In this document: one piece after another, positions 1 to 11,600 of the stretch
Layout of the letters: each line of letters opens with the position of its first letter
How positions within the stretch are numbered: position 1 is the first letter of the stretch
From: Phytopythium helicoides
Lineage: Eukaryota; Oomycota; Peronosporomycetes; Pythiales; Pythiaceae
Length of the DNA: 64,000 bases
NCBI GenBank assembly: GCA_024867545.1
Contig: JANFNE010000059.1
Span: forward strand, 243,501-307,500
Direction of reading: 5' to 3'
The notes under the pieces: generated by a model
Database searches by the model: none
What the model was told of the DNA's origin: nothing
Seen by the model: the letters and a program-made list of their open reading frames with translations, nothing else
Program-made: the position numbers and the translations under genes

Positions 1-2406
1 GACACCCTTGTTCGCGTTCACAGACGCGATGAAGCCAACCAATGTCGCGTTGGGCTTGACATCAGCGAACACCTTGGGGAGAATCGCTGAGTGGTTCTTA
101 GCGACGAGAGACATTAGCAGCGGCTTCATGGAGAAGGTCACGACGCCATCCTTGGCCTGCGAGATAGCAAGCACTGGCGTGTCGATGGCTTCGCCAGCAG
201 AGTACTTGCTGGCAATAGCGTCCACTAGCGCCGTCTGGCGAGGAAAGTCAGTCAACTGGACAAAAGGAAGAACACCATCCATGCCATCCGCCGTCTCGAC
301 GCGGAAGCAGGAGCTTTCAACGTTGACGATCTTCAGGTTCTTGAACGTCTGCCCGACAACATCAGGGGTCTCGCCCGTCGACGTAATGGGGTCTGAGGAG
401 GCCGGCACTGCCTTCGTCGAAGTGGCCGTAGTGTTGAACGAAAGCGCAAGGCGCTTCTTGTTCACATCACAACGAGTCACACAGACCTTGACAACCTGGC
501 CAACGACATAAGCCTCCTCGAGGTTGGTCACACCAGCCTGACGCAGCACGGCGGCGGGCACAAGGCCATAGACGTTGTTGTAGAAGTTCACGACAACGCC
601 ATACTCGGCAATCTTGGTGATAAAACCATGGGTAATAAAGCCCATCTTGGCATCTTCATAAGAAGCGAGAACCGGCAAGTCGGACGACACCAATGCCTTC
701 TTCATCGTCAGGTATGTCTTCTTGGTCTCAAGATCAACACGAAGCACGCGCGTCTCAATCGTGCGTCCGACCTGGTACTTGCCGCTGGTGTCGGCCTTGT
801 TCTTCTTGTTCGACTTCTTGAGCGACACAAACGGCGGAACGTGGTTACTCTGAACCACAGCGCGCACACCCTCGCCGATCTCAACCATGATTCCCCACGA
901 GTCAATCGCGAGAATCTTGCCGCTAACCTTCTTTCCAGGCGTCAGGTCCTTGTGGCGCAAGACGGCCTGGCTGAGCGACGATTGCTTGCAGCTCACCATT
1001 ACCATTCCGTCAAACGGAGCAAAACCAATCACGCGGCACTTGATGGACTCGCCGACCTTGAACTTCTTCTCGATTTTGTCAATGTGGTCGTCTGTCACAT
1101 TCGAGATATGCACGTACGCGGGGGAAAAGGACTTCCAGGAGGTCTTGGCGCTGCTGTCGCCCTCCATATCCTCGTCCTCATCGCTCTTCTTGGCCTCCAT
1201 CGACAAAAGCATGCCGATCTTGGGGTCTATACGCTCAATGGTCGCCTTCTCGACAATATCGCCAACTTCCAGACCAAAGTCCGGAACTTGCAAGTGCACC
1301 ACGTGCGGCGCCATCGATAGAGTGACTTGCTTGTTGATCGCGTCGATGCTGATGATACGCGCACGGCCCTTGAGACCCTTGCGGTAGGCGTCCTCCCAGC
1401 CCTGGCGGCACGGAAGGCTCATGTGGCTCTGCTCCACCGTGGCGGTGAAGAAAGTAAGGAAGTTGACACTGAGGCCGTTTGCGAGCACGTCCTCGACGCG
1501 AACGTTAAGCAGCATTCCGGGGACAAGCTGCTTTAGCGTGAACGAGTCGCCACGAGTGACAGCCTTGACAACCTGGCTGCGCTCGGGTGTGACGGTCGCC
1601 GTGTTCGTGTGTGTGTTCATCGAGACGACGCTGACTAGCAGCATCTGACCCTTGCGTACGCTGCCGCCAACACTCGGTAGGTCCTTGCGCGGAACAAAGG
1701 CATTCAGGCCGCGGATGCCGAAGTTCATGATGGCGCCGTGGTCCTCAACGGATGAAACCGACGCGTGCAGCGCCATGCCCTTGGTGACGGTCTGAGGCGA
1801 GAGCTCGGCGTGCACGAGCGACATGCGCAGCGACAGGTGCACCTGCTTGTGCTTGTTCTCCTTGGCCGTGCCGAGCACGACGCAGGGCACGAACTGGCCG
1901 ACCGAGAAGATGGCGCTGAGCGGCGGCAGCGCGTTCTCCTCGTCGACGTCCTCGTCCTCGTCGGCGGGCTTGCGCTGCTTCTTCTGCTTCTCTAGCTGCT
2001 GCTGGTGCGCGTGAAACTCGTCTGAGCACTCTGCGAGGCTGACGGTGCCCGTGAGCTTGTTGGGCAGGCTGACGAGCAGATCGTGGCCGTTGTTGACCTG
2101 GCGCACGACGCCTAGCAGCAGCATGCCCTTCTTGAGCGCCTTGAAGCTGACGACCGGCGCCTGCTTGGGCTTGCTGGGGGCTGCGTCCGCGTCCTTGTCC
2201 TTGTCGACGCGCGGCTTCTTGGGCTCTCGCTTGGGCTTCTTGTCGCCGCTCTTGGCCGCGCCGCCGGTCGTGGCCACGCCCTTCTTGCCGAAGAGCGCGT
2301 CCGTCGCGGCCGCGGGCTCTGCGTCCTCCTGGGCGCTCGACAGCTTGCGCTTCTTGGCGCCTGTGGCCGCAGGCTTCTTGCCTCGCGGGAAGCTCGAGGG
2401 CGCCAT
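1..2406 (-). CDS. RRP5: RRP5-like rRNA processing protein, multiple S1 domains (N-terminal part, cut by window edge)
   Basis: Minus-strand reading frame open from the ATG at 2406-2404 to base 1, giving 802 codons with no stop and no intron; it runs off the window. The start is followed by a Lys-rich basic leader (FPRGKKPAATGAKKRK, then KKPKREPKKPRV), a nuclear/nucleolar-type N-terminus. Then come about eight S1-type RNA-binding modules in series, for example around GMLLLGVVRQVNNGHDLLVS, LHASVSSVEDHGAIMNFGIR, VSGKILAIDSWGIMVEIGEG and ITHGFITKIAEYGVVVNFYN. This serial S1 layout is that of Rrp5/PDCD11, a U3 snoRNP-associated factor needed for 18S and 5.8S/25S pre-rRNA processing. Family members are about 1,700-1,900 residues with 12-13 S1 domains and C-terminal HAT repeats, so roughly half the gene is outside. 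Internal acidic and Lys-rich insertions (DEDEDVDEEN, KKSDEDEDMEGD) lie between S1 units. A bacterial-type ribosomal S1 is unlikely because of the basic leader and eukaryotic context. Confidence 0.9.
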   Translation of the reverse strand, partial: MAPSSFPRGKKPAATGAKKRKLSSAQEDAEPAAATDALFGKKGVATTGGAAKSGDKKPKREPKKPRVDKDKDADAAPSKPKQAPVVSFKALKKGMLLLGVVRQVNNGHDLLVSLPNKLTGTVSLAECSDEFHAHQQQLEKQKKQRKPADEDEDVDEENALPPLSAIFSVGQFVPCVVLGTAKENKHKQVHLSLRMSLVHAELSPQTVTKGMALHASVSSVEDHGAIMNFGIRGLNAFVPRKDLPSVGGSVRKGQMLLVSVVSMNTHTNTATVTPERSQVVKAVTRGDSFTLKQLVPGMLLNVRVEDVLANGLSVNFLTFFTATVEQSHMSLPCRQGWEDAYRKGLKGRARIISIDAINKQVTLSMAPHVVHLQVPDFGLEVGDIVEKATIERIDPKIGMLLSMEAKKSDEDEDMEGDSSAKTSWKSFSPAYVHISNVTDDHIDKIEKKFKVGESIKCRVIGFAPFDGMVMVSCKQSSLSQAVLRHKDLTPGKKVSGKILAIDSWGIMVEIGEGVRAVVQSNHVPPFVSLKKSNKKNKADTSGKYQVGRTIETRVLRVDLETKKTYLTMKKALVSSDLPVLASYEDAKMGFITHGFITKIAEYGVVVNFYNNVYGLVPAAVLRQAGVTNLEEAYVVGQVVKVCVTRCDVNKKRLALSFNTTATSTKAVPASSDPITSTGETPDVVGQTFKNLKIVNVESSCFRVETADGMDGVLPFVQLTDFPRQTALVDAIASKYSAGEAIDTPVLAISQAKDGVVTFSMKPLLMSLVAKNHSAILPKVFADVKPNATLVGFIASVNANKGV

Positions 2407-4555
2407 CTCTCCTTTGTCTGTCGGTGGTGGAGCGGGCTTTGGGCAGGGCGTAGCGCGCGTCACAGAGCGCGGATCGACGTCGGAGCGGTACGAGGAGAAG
2501 CACAGCGAGCGCGCGGAGGCTGCGGGGGGCGTGGAGCAAACGCCCGGCGGCGGAGTGAGGGGCACGGGCGGTGAGCAGCGACGAGCAGCGGCGAGCGGCG
2601 GTCGCGGCGCCAGCCGATGATGGAATGCAACGCTTCGAATGGCTGCCGAGTGCTTTGGGGGTTTTGACCAATGGGAGCGAGGATCGGGTCTCGGAGGTTG
2701 GGATTAGATGCTGGAGGTTCGCTTCAACTTGAAGGGACTGGTGCGCAGCGCTCGGAGGCGAGTTGACGCGGCGACGTCGTTGGAGGAGCAGGAGGATTGC
2801 TGCGAGCGGCATTGCGAGCGGGTGCGCTGGTGTGGAAAGCAAGCGGGCACAACGATTGACTGCTGGAACGAGAGGTTTCTGCGCTCGAGCAAGCGAACAG
2901 CAGCGACATTTACGGTACATGCGCGCCATCGGAGCCGTCACCTACGACGAGGACAAGGCTACGACTGCGTGCACTTTTACAGCGATGCCATTGCAGCAGT
3001 TAGCCAGCCAGAGGTGCGGTGTCGTGGCCATACGTAGTTCAGCCGCCTTGCAGGGAGGAATGTTGATCACGGGCACATGCAAGAGCTCGAGGCGGCGGCA
3101 TCCGCAAGTTGTGTTGCAGACCGCAACACAACTGCACTTCTATTGTATGCAACGCAAGCGCAAGTGGTGTAGCGAGGTGGGACTAATACTGTAGGAACTG
3201 TGCCTATCATTGTCACCAGTCGGAAGCGACATCAAGTGTGGACCGGACCGTCGGCACGATTGGTGAACTGGGTCGTGTCTGTGACGAGCATTTTGCATTT
3301 TTGATGAGGAGCCCGGTAATGATCGAGCAAATCGCCATGCCGAGCTGAGACCCCCAAAAAAAAAAATCTGGCGCGCGCTTATCGCGAATGGTGTGGTCCA
3401 AAAGCGGTGACGATTGCTAGTTGAGAACGTGGCGTCATGGCTTTGGAAGACGCAGACGCGGTAGCTAGCGTCTTGTGCGAGAGGCGATGACGGCTGTGTG
3501 TAGAGTAGACCGATCGGACCGCCACCACCGTGCACTGTGTTGTGAGTTTCGTACCACCGTCGGTGGTGTGGCTCAGTTCTTGACAGTGAGACTGCTCGAT
3601 TCATCAGCCAGCGTCCACCAGGCTCTCTGAAACACGCGTTTGATGAGTGGAGTGGATGTACGCCGTTCGAGTGTCTGCAGTCGAGGGACGCTAGCGGGTA
3701 GTCTCGCGATGACACACCCCGAGTGTCAACCGCGTTCGTCCCCCCTGCATCACTTCCTGCAGGCTGTAGCCATCGCTCCGCATCGGCTCGGCCATCAACT
3801 GCTGGAGCCTACTCCTTCCCACGGTTCGGCCGCCAGAGACGGGGCATGTTGAAGCCGTCGGAGCAGTTTCCACCGCAGGCAGGTCTGATCTGTCGCCGTC
3901 TGCGCCGCGCTGCTCCTCGCCTCCCCGCGCCGCGAGGTCTTCGGTGTCGCTGACGCCGACGGCGGCGGCCGATGACGCGGCGGCGGACGAATCGCCGCCG
4001 TGGCTTTGCGCGCGAGCGTCGCATTGCGGGCGGCGGCCTGATCCGGCCCAAGATCGAGCTCGGCGCCGTTCAACTCGGTACTGTACGTGCACCGGTCGAC
4101 CCTGGCCGCATCTCGGCGATGGAGCAGGGCGGGATCACTGGCTCGAGGTGGTGAGCTGCGCGGCTCGGCATGGTACGTACGCGTCGGCTCGGCTCGGCGG
4201 ACTGCAATGCATCTCGCCAACACGGCATGGCTGCCGCTTGGGTGGCCGACTGGTCCGTCTGCCTGCGGACGAACGCGATCTTTGCGACTGGAGCGGCTCA
4301 AGTTGAAGCGGTCGTGTTGGTATCAATACAGGTGGGGTGAATAGTCCAATTCCTAGCTAGCTAGCGCCTAGTCCTCGCTCTCGCCATCTCGTCTCTCCTC
4401 GCCTCGTGTCTCGCTGTCTTTCGCCCTCGGTCTCGCGTCCGCGTCCATGGCCGTCGAGGTCGCGCGCTTGCCTGGGTGAGCGTGGCTCGCCGCCCAGGCG
4501 CGCTGCAGATAAATATCTATGGGTCACGCACATGCAGCTGTCGGCGCTGCCGGGT
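2407..4555. other. Intergenic region, no supported gene
   Basis: GC-rich DNA between the RRP5 start and the 3' end of the RING gene. Short open frames exist on both strands, but their products are Arg/Ala/Pro/Ser-rich and look like chance frames of GC-rich DNA. An A11 run lies at 3356-3366. The part next to 2406 should hold the RRP5 promoter; I could not define a core element. Confidence 0.5.
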
Positions 4556-5155
4556 CTACGACCCGAGGCAGTCGAGCTCCGAGAAGCGCTCGCCCGTGGC
4601 GGCGTCGAACATCCACGCGCTGAGCTGGCAGGGGTACTCCTGCTGGCGCTCCTCGGAGGCGACCTTGACGAGCGTGACGCTGACCATGACCTTGACGTTC
4701 TGCTTTTCAATGTTGAGCCCGGGCAGGTCGGCGCGCGGTAGCTTGGCGAGATCTTCGGGCAGCACGAGCGAGGACTCTAGCGTGTCGACGGCGTAGATGC
4801 CCGTAAAGGCCTTGGGGAACTGGAAGCGGCACACTGGGCATGTGCTCTGGTTCTGCAGCCACGACTCGATGCAAGGGTAGTGGAACGAGTGTTCGCAGGG
4901 TAGCGCGACGAGTCCGTCTCCGGGGGACTCGCTGAGGCAAATGGCGCACTCTGCGTCTGCGTTGGGGGCTGCCTCCTGTCGCTCGAGCTGCTCGAGCACC
5001 GACTGGTCCGCGGGCGAGGAGCTCTTGAGCCTTGGCGAGATGTATCGCATCATGAATCGCACCCAGGTGGGTGTGCGGAAGATCTCGAGCACGTCGCGCA
5101 CGACGGCGCCTGCTGGCGCGTGGTACTGCACCTCGACGCGCACCGTGATGTCCAT
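4556..5155 (-). CDS. RING-H2 finger protein (paralogue A)
   Basis: A 199-residue protein. Residues about 69-110 hold a complete C3H2C3 RING-H2 finger: CAIC, then [10 protein letters not shown] with the two histidines, then CPVC. This predicts an E3 ubiquitin ligase that recruits an E2 through the zinc-bound loops. The N-terminal 50 residues ([16 protein letters not shown], then an Arg-rich hydrophobic helix) and the stretch after the RING ([17 protein letters not shown]) are conserved with the second RING gene at 7546-8355, so the two are paralogues sharing more than the finger. No transmembrane segment or signal peptide is evident. The ATG used is the first one and matches the paralogue's N-terminus. 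The substrate is unknown. Confidence 0.85.
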   Translation of the reverse strand: MDITVRVEVQYHAPAGAVVRDVLEIFRTPTWVRFMMRYISPRLKSSSPADQSVLEQLERQEAAPNADAECAICLSESPGDGLVALPCEHSFHYPCIESWLQNQSTCPVCRFQFPKAFTGIYAVDTLESSLVLPEDLAKLPRADLPGLNIEKQNVKVMVSVTLVKVASEERQQEYPCQLSAWMFDAATGERFSELDCLGS

Positions 5156-7545
5156 GGTGGCTGCGTCCGTTGCTGCGTCTGCTGCTGCTTGCCCCTGGTC
5201 GGCGATGGTTGCTGCGGGTCTGGCGGGCGAGCGGGGCGCGCCACAAATCGGAAAGTGAGCGCGCGACTTAACGCCGGCGTCTCGAGCCTCCCGAGCGAGC
5301 CGAGCGGATCTTCTCCCGCGACCAGCCGGCAGGCAGGCAGAGCAGGCAGAGCAGGCGGGCGCTAGGCGTACAGTACGGCGGCAGGCGCCTGCTCCTCGGT
5401 GGCTCCCGGACGAGAGAAGCCGCGGTGGCAGCAGCGGCGCCGGGCAGTGCCACTGGCGGCGCGCGATGCTCTGTACGTCGGCGGCGCGGCGGCGGCCGCG
5501 GGATCCGCGAAGCAGTTTCCATCCGAGAGACCGGCGCGGCGGCCCATACTCTACGCCATAGAGCGGCAGACGAGCGAATTCCTACAAACATACCGTAGCG
5601 GACGAGCAGCTACGAAGTGCGCGCGTGACGGACGCGCATGGGCGCCACAACGCGACGACTATCAGGATGGGGAGGGATCGGGGTCGACAGGGATTTTGGG
5701 GTCGAGTGTCGATTGAGCTGCGCAGCGGGCAGAGAACTCTTATAACGCATAGATTTGAACATTGTCATAAATATACGATATGGAGATGCACATACACACC
5801 CGACGCAGAAATACAGCAACACCGCCCAACACGATACTACTGTACCTGGCATAAGCATGCGCGGGCGTTACTCACGCCGAAACTGAGCCGCGTTACGCCA
5901 CGCCCGACGCGGCCACGTACGTACGTGCGCGGAGCTCCACGCGGACACCAAGCGAGGTGCACCCGCGACGCCCGGAGCTCCAGCCACGCGACCAAATGAC
6001 GCAGTGCAAGCCCGCCGCTCTCTACAGTCGCTCCGCGTGGCGGCGTCATGTACCGTAGGTTGCAGCCGCTCGTCTGCCGGGCGGCGGCCGTGCCCCTAGC
6101 TCGAGATGGGCCGCCTGCAGCTCCGCGATCTGAGGGATGCGGTTGACTAACTCCTCCGTTCTCTCGGGAGCGCCACGGCCGAGGCCACTGCCCGCCAGCC
6201 AGGACGACTGCGCCAGGCGGCTGCGCGAGCAATGCGCCATGCTTAGTCCGCCGACCGCCGCGTTGCACGCGAGCCGCCGCGGCCTTGAAGGCCGCCCAGA
6301 ACAGGTGCGGCCGCCTCGACAATGCGCCAACGCCCAGCGTTACGCTGCAGAGCACAGAGTGCCACTCGCGAGGACGAGCAGCGCATATGGCGGGCGTACG
6401 GTATATGCACGGGCTCGGTGCGCGTCAAGTCACATCCCGGTCATGCGCCGGCACAATCACTCTCCAGCGCTGCGTCAACGACGTCAGCGGCCAACTCGGG
6501 CGGCGCGAAGCCGAGCATCACGCGCTGTTCGTCCGTCTCCCCGGAGTAATCGCATCGCCACTGGCCTGCGGCTTGCCAAGCCTTCTGTAGACGCATGCCT
6601 TGCTCCGATCCTATGTACGGCATGCTTAGTCCGAGGCTCGCCGCGGTGCTTGCGCATCTCGCTTGCTTGCTCGGTGCCGATGCAAAGGCGCTGCCGACCA
6701 GTTCCGTGTAGTTGTTGAAGACGACACGATGAGCGCAGTTACGCCGTGCCCAGCGCTTCGAAATGTCCTGCAACCGAAGTAATACCGCTCTCCACCAAAA
6801 TGGACGAAAGGGGCTCCAGGCACGCGCTCGGGCGAGAGAGTTCTGCCGAGTGAGCACCGACTCACTGCTCGTCCGACCCCGAAGCCTGCTGCACTCTCCA
6901 TGCAGTTAGTTCACTGCACGGACGTTAGCCAATTCCCGTAATCGCGAAGTTGTTGCAGTTGGCGCCGCCGTGGGGTGGACCGACTGCAGTACTGCCTCGC
7001 AGCATTACAAAGCCCATCCTGCTGGCTTGACTCACGTCATGGTCGTTGAAATGCCGAGCAGAGCCCTCGCCAAGTCGCCTCAAGCCCGCTGGCCACCGCA
7101 CCGAACCGCAAGCGGCTCGGTCATCGCTCGATTCCACTGTGCCGCCCGATCTGCGGCTCAACGTTTACGCGTTGCATCGTAATGCGCGGCGGTCCCCATT
7201 GCTAAGTCTTCTGCCCCTTCCGTGGTGCAATTCACCCGTGTAATGGCGAGTAACGTCGCCTTTTGTCCCATCGCCACTGCGCTCGGGCCATTACAGGCGG
7301 ACTAATATCTGTGCACTCGGGCGCTCAATGGCACGGCACGGCGCGTGCATGAACTGTACCGAGCCAACCGGGCAGCACCGACGGGCTATGTAGTAGGTGC
7401 GCCTTACCCACGAGTTCGGCGAGTGCTGAAAACCCAGCTGTCGTTCAAGCAAGTCTCCGTTGCACCGCTCGCTTGGCTGCGGTCGCCATTCCACATTCCG
7501 CCCTCTGTCGAGCGTGTTGTTTGACCAGAGCCGCCGTCCGACCCC
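5156..7545. other. Intergenic region between divergent RING paralogues, no supported gene
   Basis: About 2.4 kb separating two head-to-head RING genes, so it should contain both promoters. Open frames here give low-complexity Arg/Ala-rich translations with no recognisable domain and are not called. I saw no tRNA or mobile element. Confidence 0.45.
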
Positions 7546-8355
7546 ATGGAGATCTCTGTGCGAGTGGAGGTGCGCTACTTCGCGCCGGCCAACTCGCGCC
7601 TCGTTGACATCCTGCGCCTCCTGCGCTCAACCACGTGGGTCGCCTTCATGGCGCGCCACATCACGCCACGGCTGGACAAGGTCTCGCCGACCGAGGCCAC
7701 CGTCATCGAACAGCTGGACCGCCTCTCGACTCGCGTGCATTGCGACGAGTGCGCCATCTGCATGGAGACGAGCGACGAAGACAAGGAGACAGCCAACCGT
7801 CAGGCGATCGGCCTGCCGTGCGGCCACGCCTTCCATCGCGACTGCATTGCTCCGTGGCTGCAGGTGCAGAGCACGTGCCCGGTCTGCCGATGGCAGCTCC
7901 CCAAGGCCTTCAAAGGCCGCTACGCGGTGCGCGAGCTCTCGTCTGTCGTGCTCCTCGACGACGACCTTGCTGCTGTGCCTCGCCACCAGCTCCCGCTCAC
8001 GCGCGTCGAGAACCGCTACGTCCGCACTGTTGTGACGGTGCTGCTCGCCAAGCTCAGTCATTCGGGACTTGCGCAGGAGAAGCCGTGCGCAGTCAGCGCC
8101 TACATGTCGGATGCGCGCACTGGCGAGGTGTTTTCCGAACTGAACGAGTGGCGCAACGTGACCAGCGAGGCGCCTCGATCCAGCAGTCCGCAGTGGAAGC
8201 ACCCGGACTCCGCTCCTCAGTGCGGCAGTCACCTACTCACGCGGCTGCCGCCTCTCTCGAGCTTGCTGGGCAGCCGACGCAAGCGCGAAGACGCGCTCGA
8301 GTCCGACAGCGAGATGGACTGCCGCGTCGTCTCCAAGCGGCGACGCAGCGACTAG
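7546..8355 (+). CDS. RING-H2 finger protein (paralogue B)
   Basis: A 269-residue protein with a C3H2C3 RING-H2 finger at about residues 66-115: CDECAIC, then PCGHAFHRDC, then CPVC. Compared with the paralogue at 4556-5155 it has a longer insert between the second and third zinc ligands (DEDKETANRQAIG) and an extra C-terminal tail of about 65 residues. The tail is Ser/Pro-rich and ends in basic clusters (SRRKRE and SKRRRSD) that could act as nuclear localisation signals; this is inference. The conserved N-terminal block (MEISVRVEVRYFAPAN) supports this start. Likely an E3 ubiquitin ligase; the target is unknown. Confidence 0.87.
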   Translation: MEISVRVEVRYFAPANSRLVDILRLLRSTTWVAFMARHITPRLDKVSPTEATVIEQLDRLSTRVHCDECAICMETSDEDKETANRQAIGLPCGHAFHRDCIAPWLQVQSTCPVCRWQLPKAFKGRYAVRELSSVVLLDDDLAAVPRHQLPLTRVENRYVRTVVTVLLAKLSHSGLAQEKPCAVSAYMSDARTGEVFSELNEWRNVTSEAPRSSSPQWKHPDSAPQCGSHLLTRLPPLSSLLGSRRKREDALESDSEMDCRVVSKRRRSD

Positions 8356-8572
8356 AATAGCCACCATAGACCTCTGTACCAATACGAACTCCTATAGTAT
8401 AGACCGCTTGAGCCCTCCTCCGTGCCGCCACTAGCTCTGCATTTGCCATCGGCGATCGCCCGCATGCAGGCGCAGCAGCAACTTGTCAAGCGTAGCTGCT
8501 CAACCTCTACGGTACGCTCTCGAGTGTCAAATTGTGGGCGTTAGTAACTACCGTCAACAAATTTGAATCTGA

Positions 8573-8607
8573 CCAATCACAGCGCTGTAATTATATTTAC
8601 GGCCAAT
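8573..8607 (+). promoter_or_regulatory. Pair of CCAAT boxes upstream of the anoctamin gene
   Basis: Two CCAATC motifs on the plus strand, starting at 8573 and 8603, 30 bp apart and about 75-110 bp before the chosen ATG at 8682. CCAAT pairs at this distance are typical NF-Y sites in eukaryotic promoters. The assignment rests on position and sequence only. Confidence 0.4.
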
Positions 8608-8681
8608 CATATCGCCGCATTATTGCGACCTTTGGCGCTCAAGTTGAAGTGGAGGAGGTGGCGGCAAGTGCTCGCCCACCC

Positions 8682-11600
8682 ATGGAGCTGTACGAGGCCT
8701 GCGAGAACGGCAATGAGGAGCGCGTGGTCGAGCTACTGCTGCTGGGCGAGGAGGTCTCGCTGAGCTCGCGTCTGCGGGCAAGTCGGCTGTCGGTGTTTGG
8801 CTCACGTCACAGCATCGTCGCGTCGGCGGGGGCGGCGACGGCGATCGTGGACTCCTCGTCGTACTCAGCGCCATCCATCGCTCCGCCAGAGACTGCGACG
8901 GAGATGGTCAAGGAGCGAGGGACGGCAGGGAGGACGCCGCTCCTCGCGGCTTGTATAGGTGTCCAGGTCGGAGTCGTTCGGCTGCTTTTGGGCGAACCGT
9001 GCGTCGTGAGGTTCACTGGTCGCTCGAAGGAGCAAACAGAAGCACTCCTCGCACCGCTGGCTCAAGAGTACTATCGCAATCGAGAAATTGCACCAGATGA
9101 AGCTATCGGAGCTGATCCGGAGTCACCCCAACTGTTTGAGGTGACCGTGACGGCCAAGAACAAACAGGAGCTAATACCGATAGCCACCGTGCGCCTTTCA
9201 CCCGATCGAGTGATCCAACCACGAGACTTAATGGAGGGAATATTGCACGTCGATGACTTTGGCAACACACCACTTCAGTGTGTAAGCTGCTTTGGGTGTG
9301 GCTCTACCGAGCAGCACATTGACGACTGTCTGGAAATCACACGCTTACTACTTCTCCACGGCGACCAGCCTAATCTGCCCAAGCTCGCAAACAAGTGGAC
9401 GCCACTTCACTGGAGTGCGTACAATGGAAATCCTGAGCAAGTCGCGATCTTGTTGGACCCTGAACGCTTTCTTGGACGTAACAAAGACCGAAAGATTGGG
9501 AAAACGCAGCATAGTATCCCACTCATGGTCAACGACTCGAACCTGTTTGCAGTGGACGTAGCAGGACGGCGTGGGCTTATCACGATGAAGGAGCTTGAGA
9601 ATCTCCGAGAAAACGATTACGATCTACCAGAGGTGGCGGAAGATAACGACAACTCTGGCGTCCTGGGGAGCTACGCACGCTGGAGACTGCGGCTTGACCA
9701 CGTCCGCGTCCTCAAACTGTTCACACAAGAGTTTATCGATAACGCAGCCGAGCTCCAATTGTACGTAAATGAGATGAACAAGCGAATTCCGATACAGCTC
9801 CTACGCGGGAAACAATATGCGCAGACGCGCAAGAAATTCACGATAGCCGATGCTATTCGCTATGGACAGCATTTGCTTTACTGGGTCGGATGTTTTGGGC
9901 TAGTCGATGAGTTACGTATGCTACTTCAGCTCAAGATGAAAGTCCGCCCAACTGACGGTGCAGCTGTTAATGGCGGGCGAGAAGAGGTCGTTTCACTGCA
10001 ACCACTCTATACATGTTCCTGCGAAGAGAACAAACGTCAATCCGTTCTACATGCCGTCTCGGCGCTAGGGCTATCGGATATCGTGACTTTGCTACTTCAG
10101 GATATTCTCGACTCTCAGTACCAAGGCGAACAAGGTTGTGGCATTGGCGGGCAATCAGTAAAGAAAAACGTGGTTGTGCCGGGCTCGCCAATTGCAGAAA
10201 GTGATGCAGAAGCAAAGCTTGACGTGCTACCCCTCGTTCGTTCAGGCTGGACTAACTACCGATACGAGACCCCAATGTTCTTGGCTGCTTTGTTCCTTCG
10301 CCACGACACAATCGAGGTGTATGCCCGCTTTCTATCATCATCCAGTCTATCGTGGGAACTTGCGACGTGCAATGTGGAAGGTTCATTCATCCGCCACGTG
10401 GCAGACCGCGCTACAAAGTCAATTCTGGGGATCAGTAGCGCACAATCCCGCCTTGTAGCGGGAGAGTATGTGATGCTCTTTGACGGAGAGAAAAAGAGGG
10501 CGTTCAAGGAGTCATTGATTGAAACGCTTCGAGAGGATAGTGCTGCAGCTCCATCACTAGTTGTGACGCGAGCTGGGACTCGTGAGTCACCTCCTCCGCG
10601 AATACCTCTGATGAGGTCGCTGTTTCAGCCCAAGCAAACCGATTATCTTGTCATCGGAGTCAGAACAGACGTGTTGACGCGCCATGCGGAAGGTCTGCAG
10701 CTCAAGGTCAAGCACCGCGGATCATCTATTCGTTCGAAATACGATGCATCAACAGCGGAGATGTTTGAGCCGTTCCGATCTCTTCAGCGCCAACAAGTTG
10801 TTCTCGACATCATCCAGAAGAACGTCAACATTAAGCGCCATGTCCGTCACGGAAACCTGGCTGCAGTTTTCCCTCTACATGACGCGTCAGGTTGTAAGAA
10901 TATCGTTCGGCAGTGGGTAAAGACAGACATGGATGCGCGGATCTTTCAACCATTCTGGAGCAACAGTATGAATCAGTTTCTACTCGAGCGCCGTACACAC
11001 CAGTACGAGATGCTCTGGCCACTATTAACTTACTTTGGTGAGAAACATACCTTCTATTATGCATTCTTGACCTTTTACACGGTATGGCTGCTGCTCATTG
11101 CTGTGCCAGGGGCAATTTGCCAGCTGCTTTGGTTTGCGGACGACCTTCGTTTTATCACTCCCATTTTTGCTATCGTAGTCTCCATCTGGGCAACATTGCT
11201 CGTTGAGCGATGGAAGCGTAAACGCTCAGAGATCCAAAGCAATTTCGGCAACTTCAAGCGCAATCGCAATGAAGAGTACCCTGAGTTCTATGGTGACTTC
11301 CAGGTCGAAGCTGTTGAAAAATCTGTTGTGGAGGTCACATTCCCAAAGTCAACCCAGCTGTTTCGCATCTACTGTGGTGTTCCTGTGCTGATGACACTAG
11401 GATGCACAGTTATCGCTGTTTTCGTTAGTGTCAGGACAAACGAGACTTCACAGCGTTTTGTGGAGAAACATCTGCCTGGATTGCCTTCAGAGCTAGTCCC
11501 GTACTTGATTCCACTAGTCAATGCAATATCGATGATTGTGCTAGACAATCTGTACACATCAGTGGCACTGATTCTCACCCGGTGGGAAAATCATCGCACG

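Noticed and set aside
1745..2941. A 398-codon minus-strand frame
   Set aside because: It is a shadow in another frame of the RRP5 coding sequence and its upstream region; the Arg/Gln/Ala-rich text mirrors the real Lys/Ala-rich leader.
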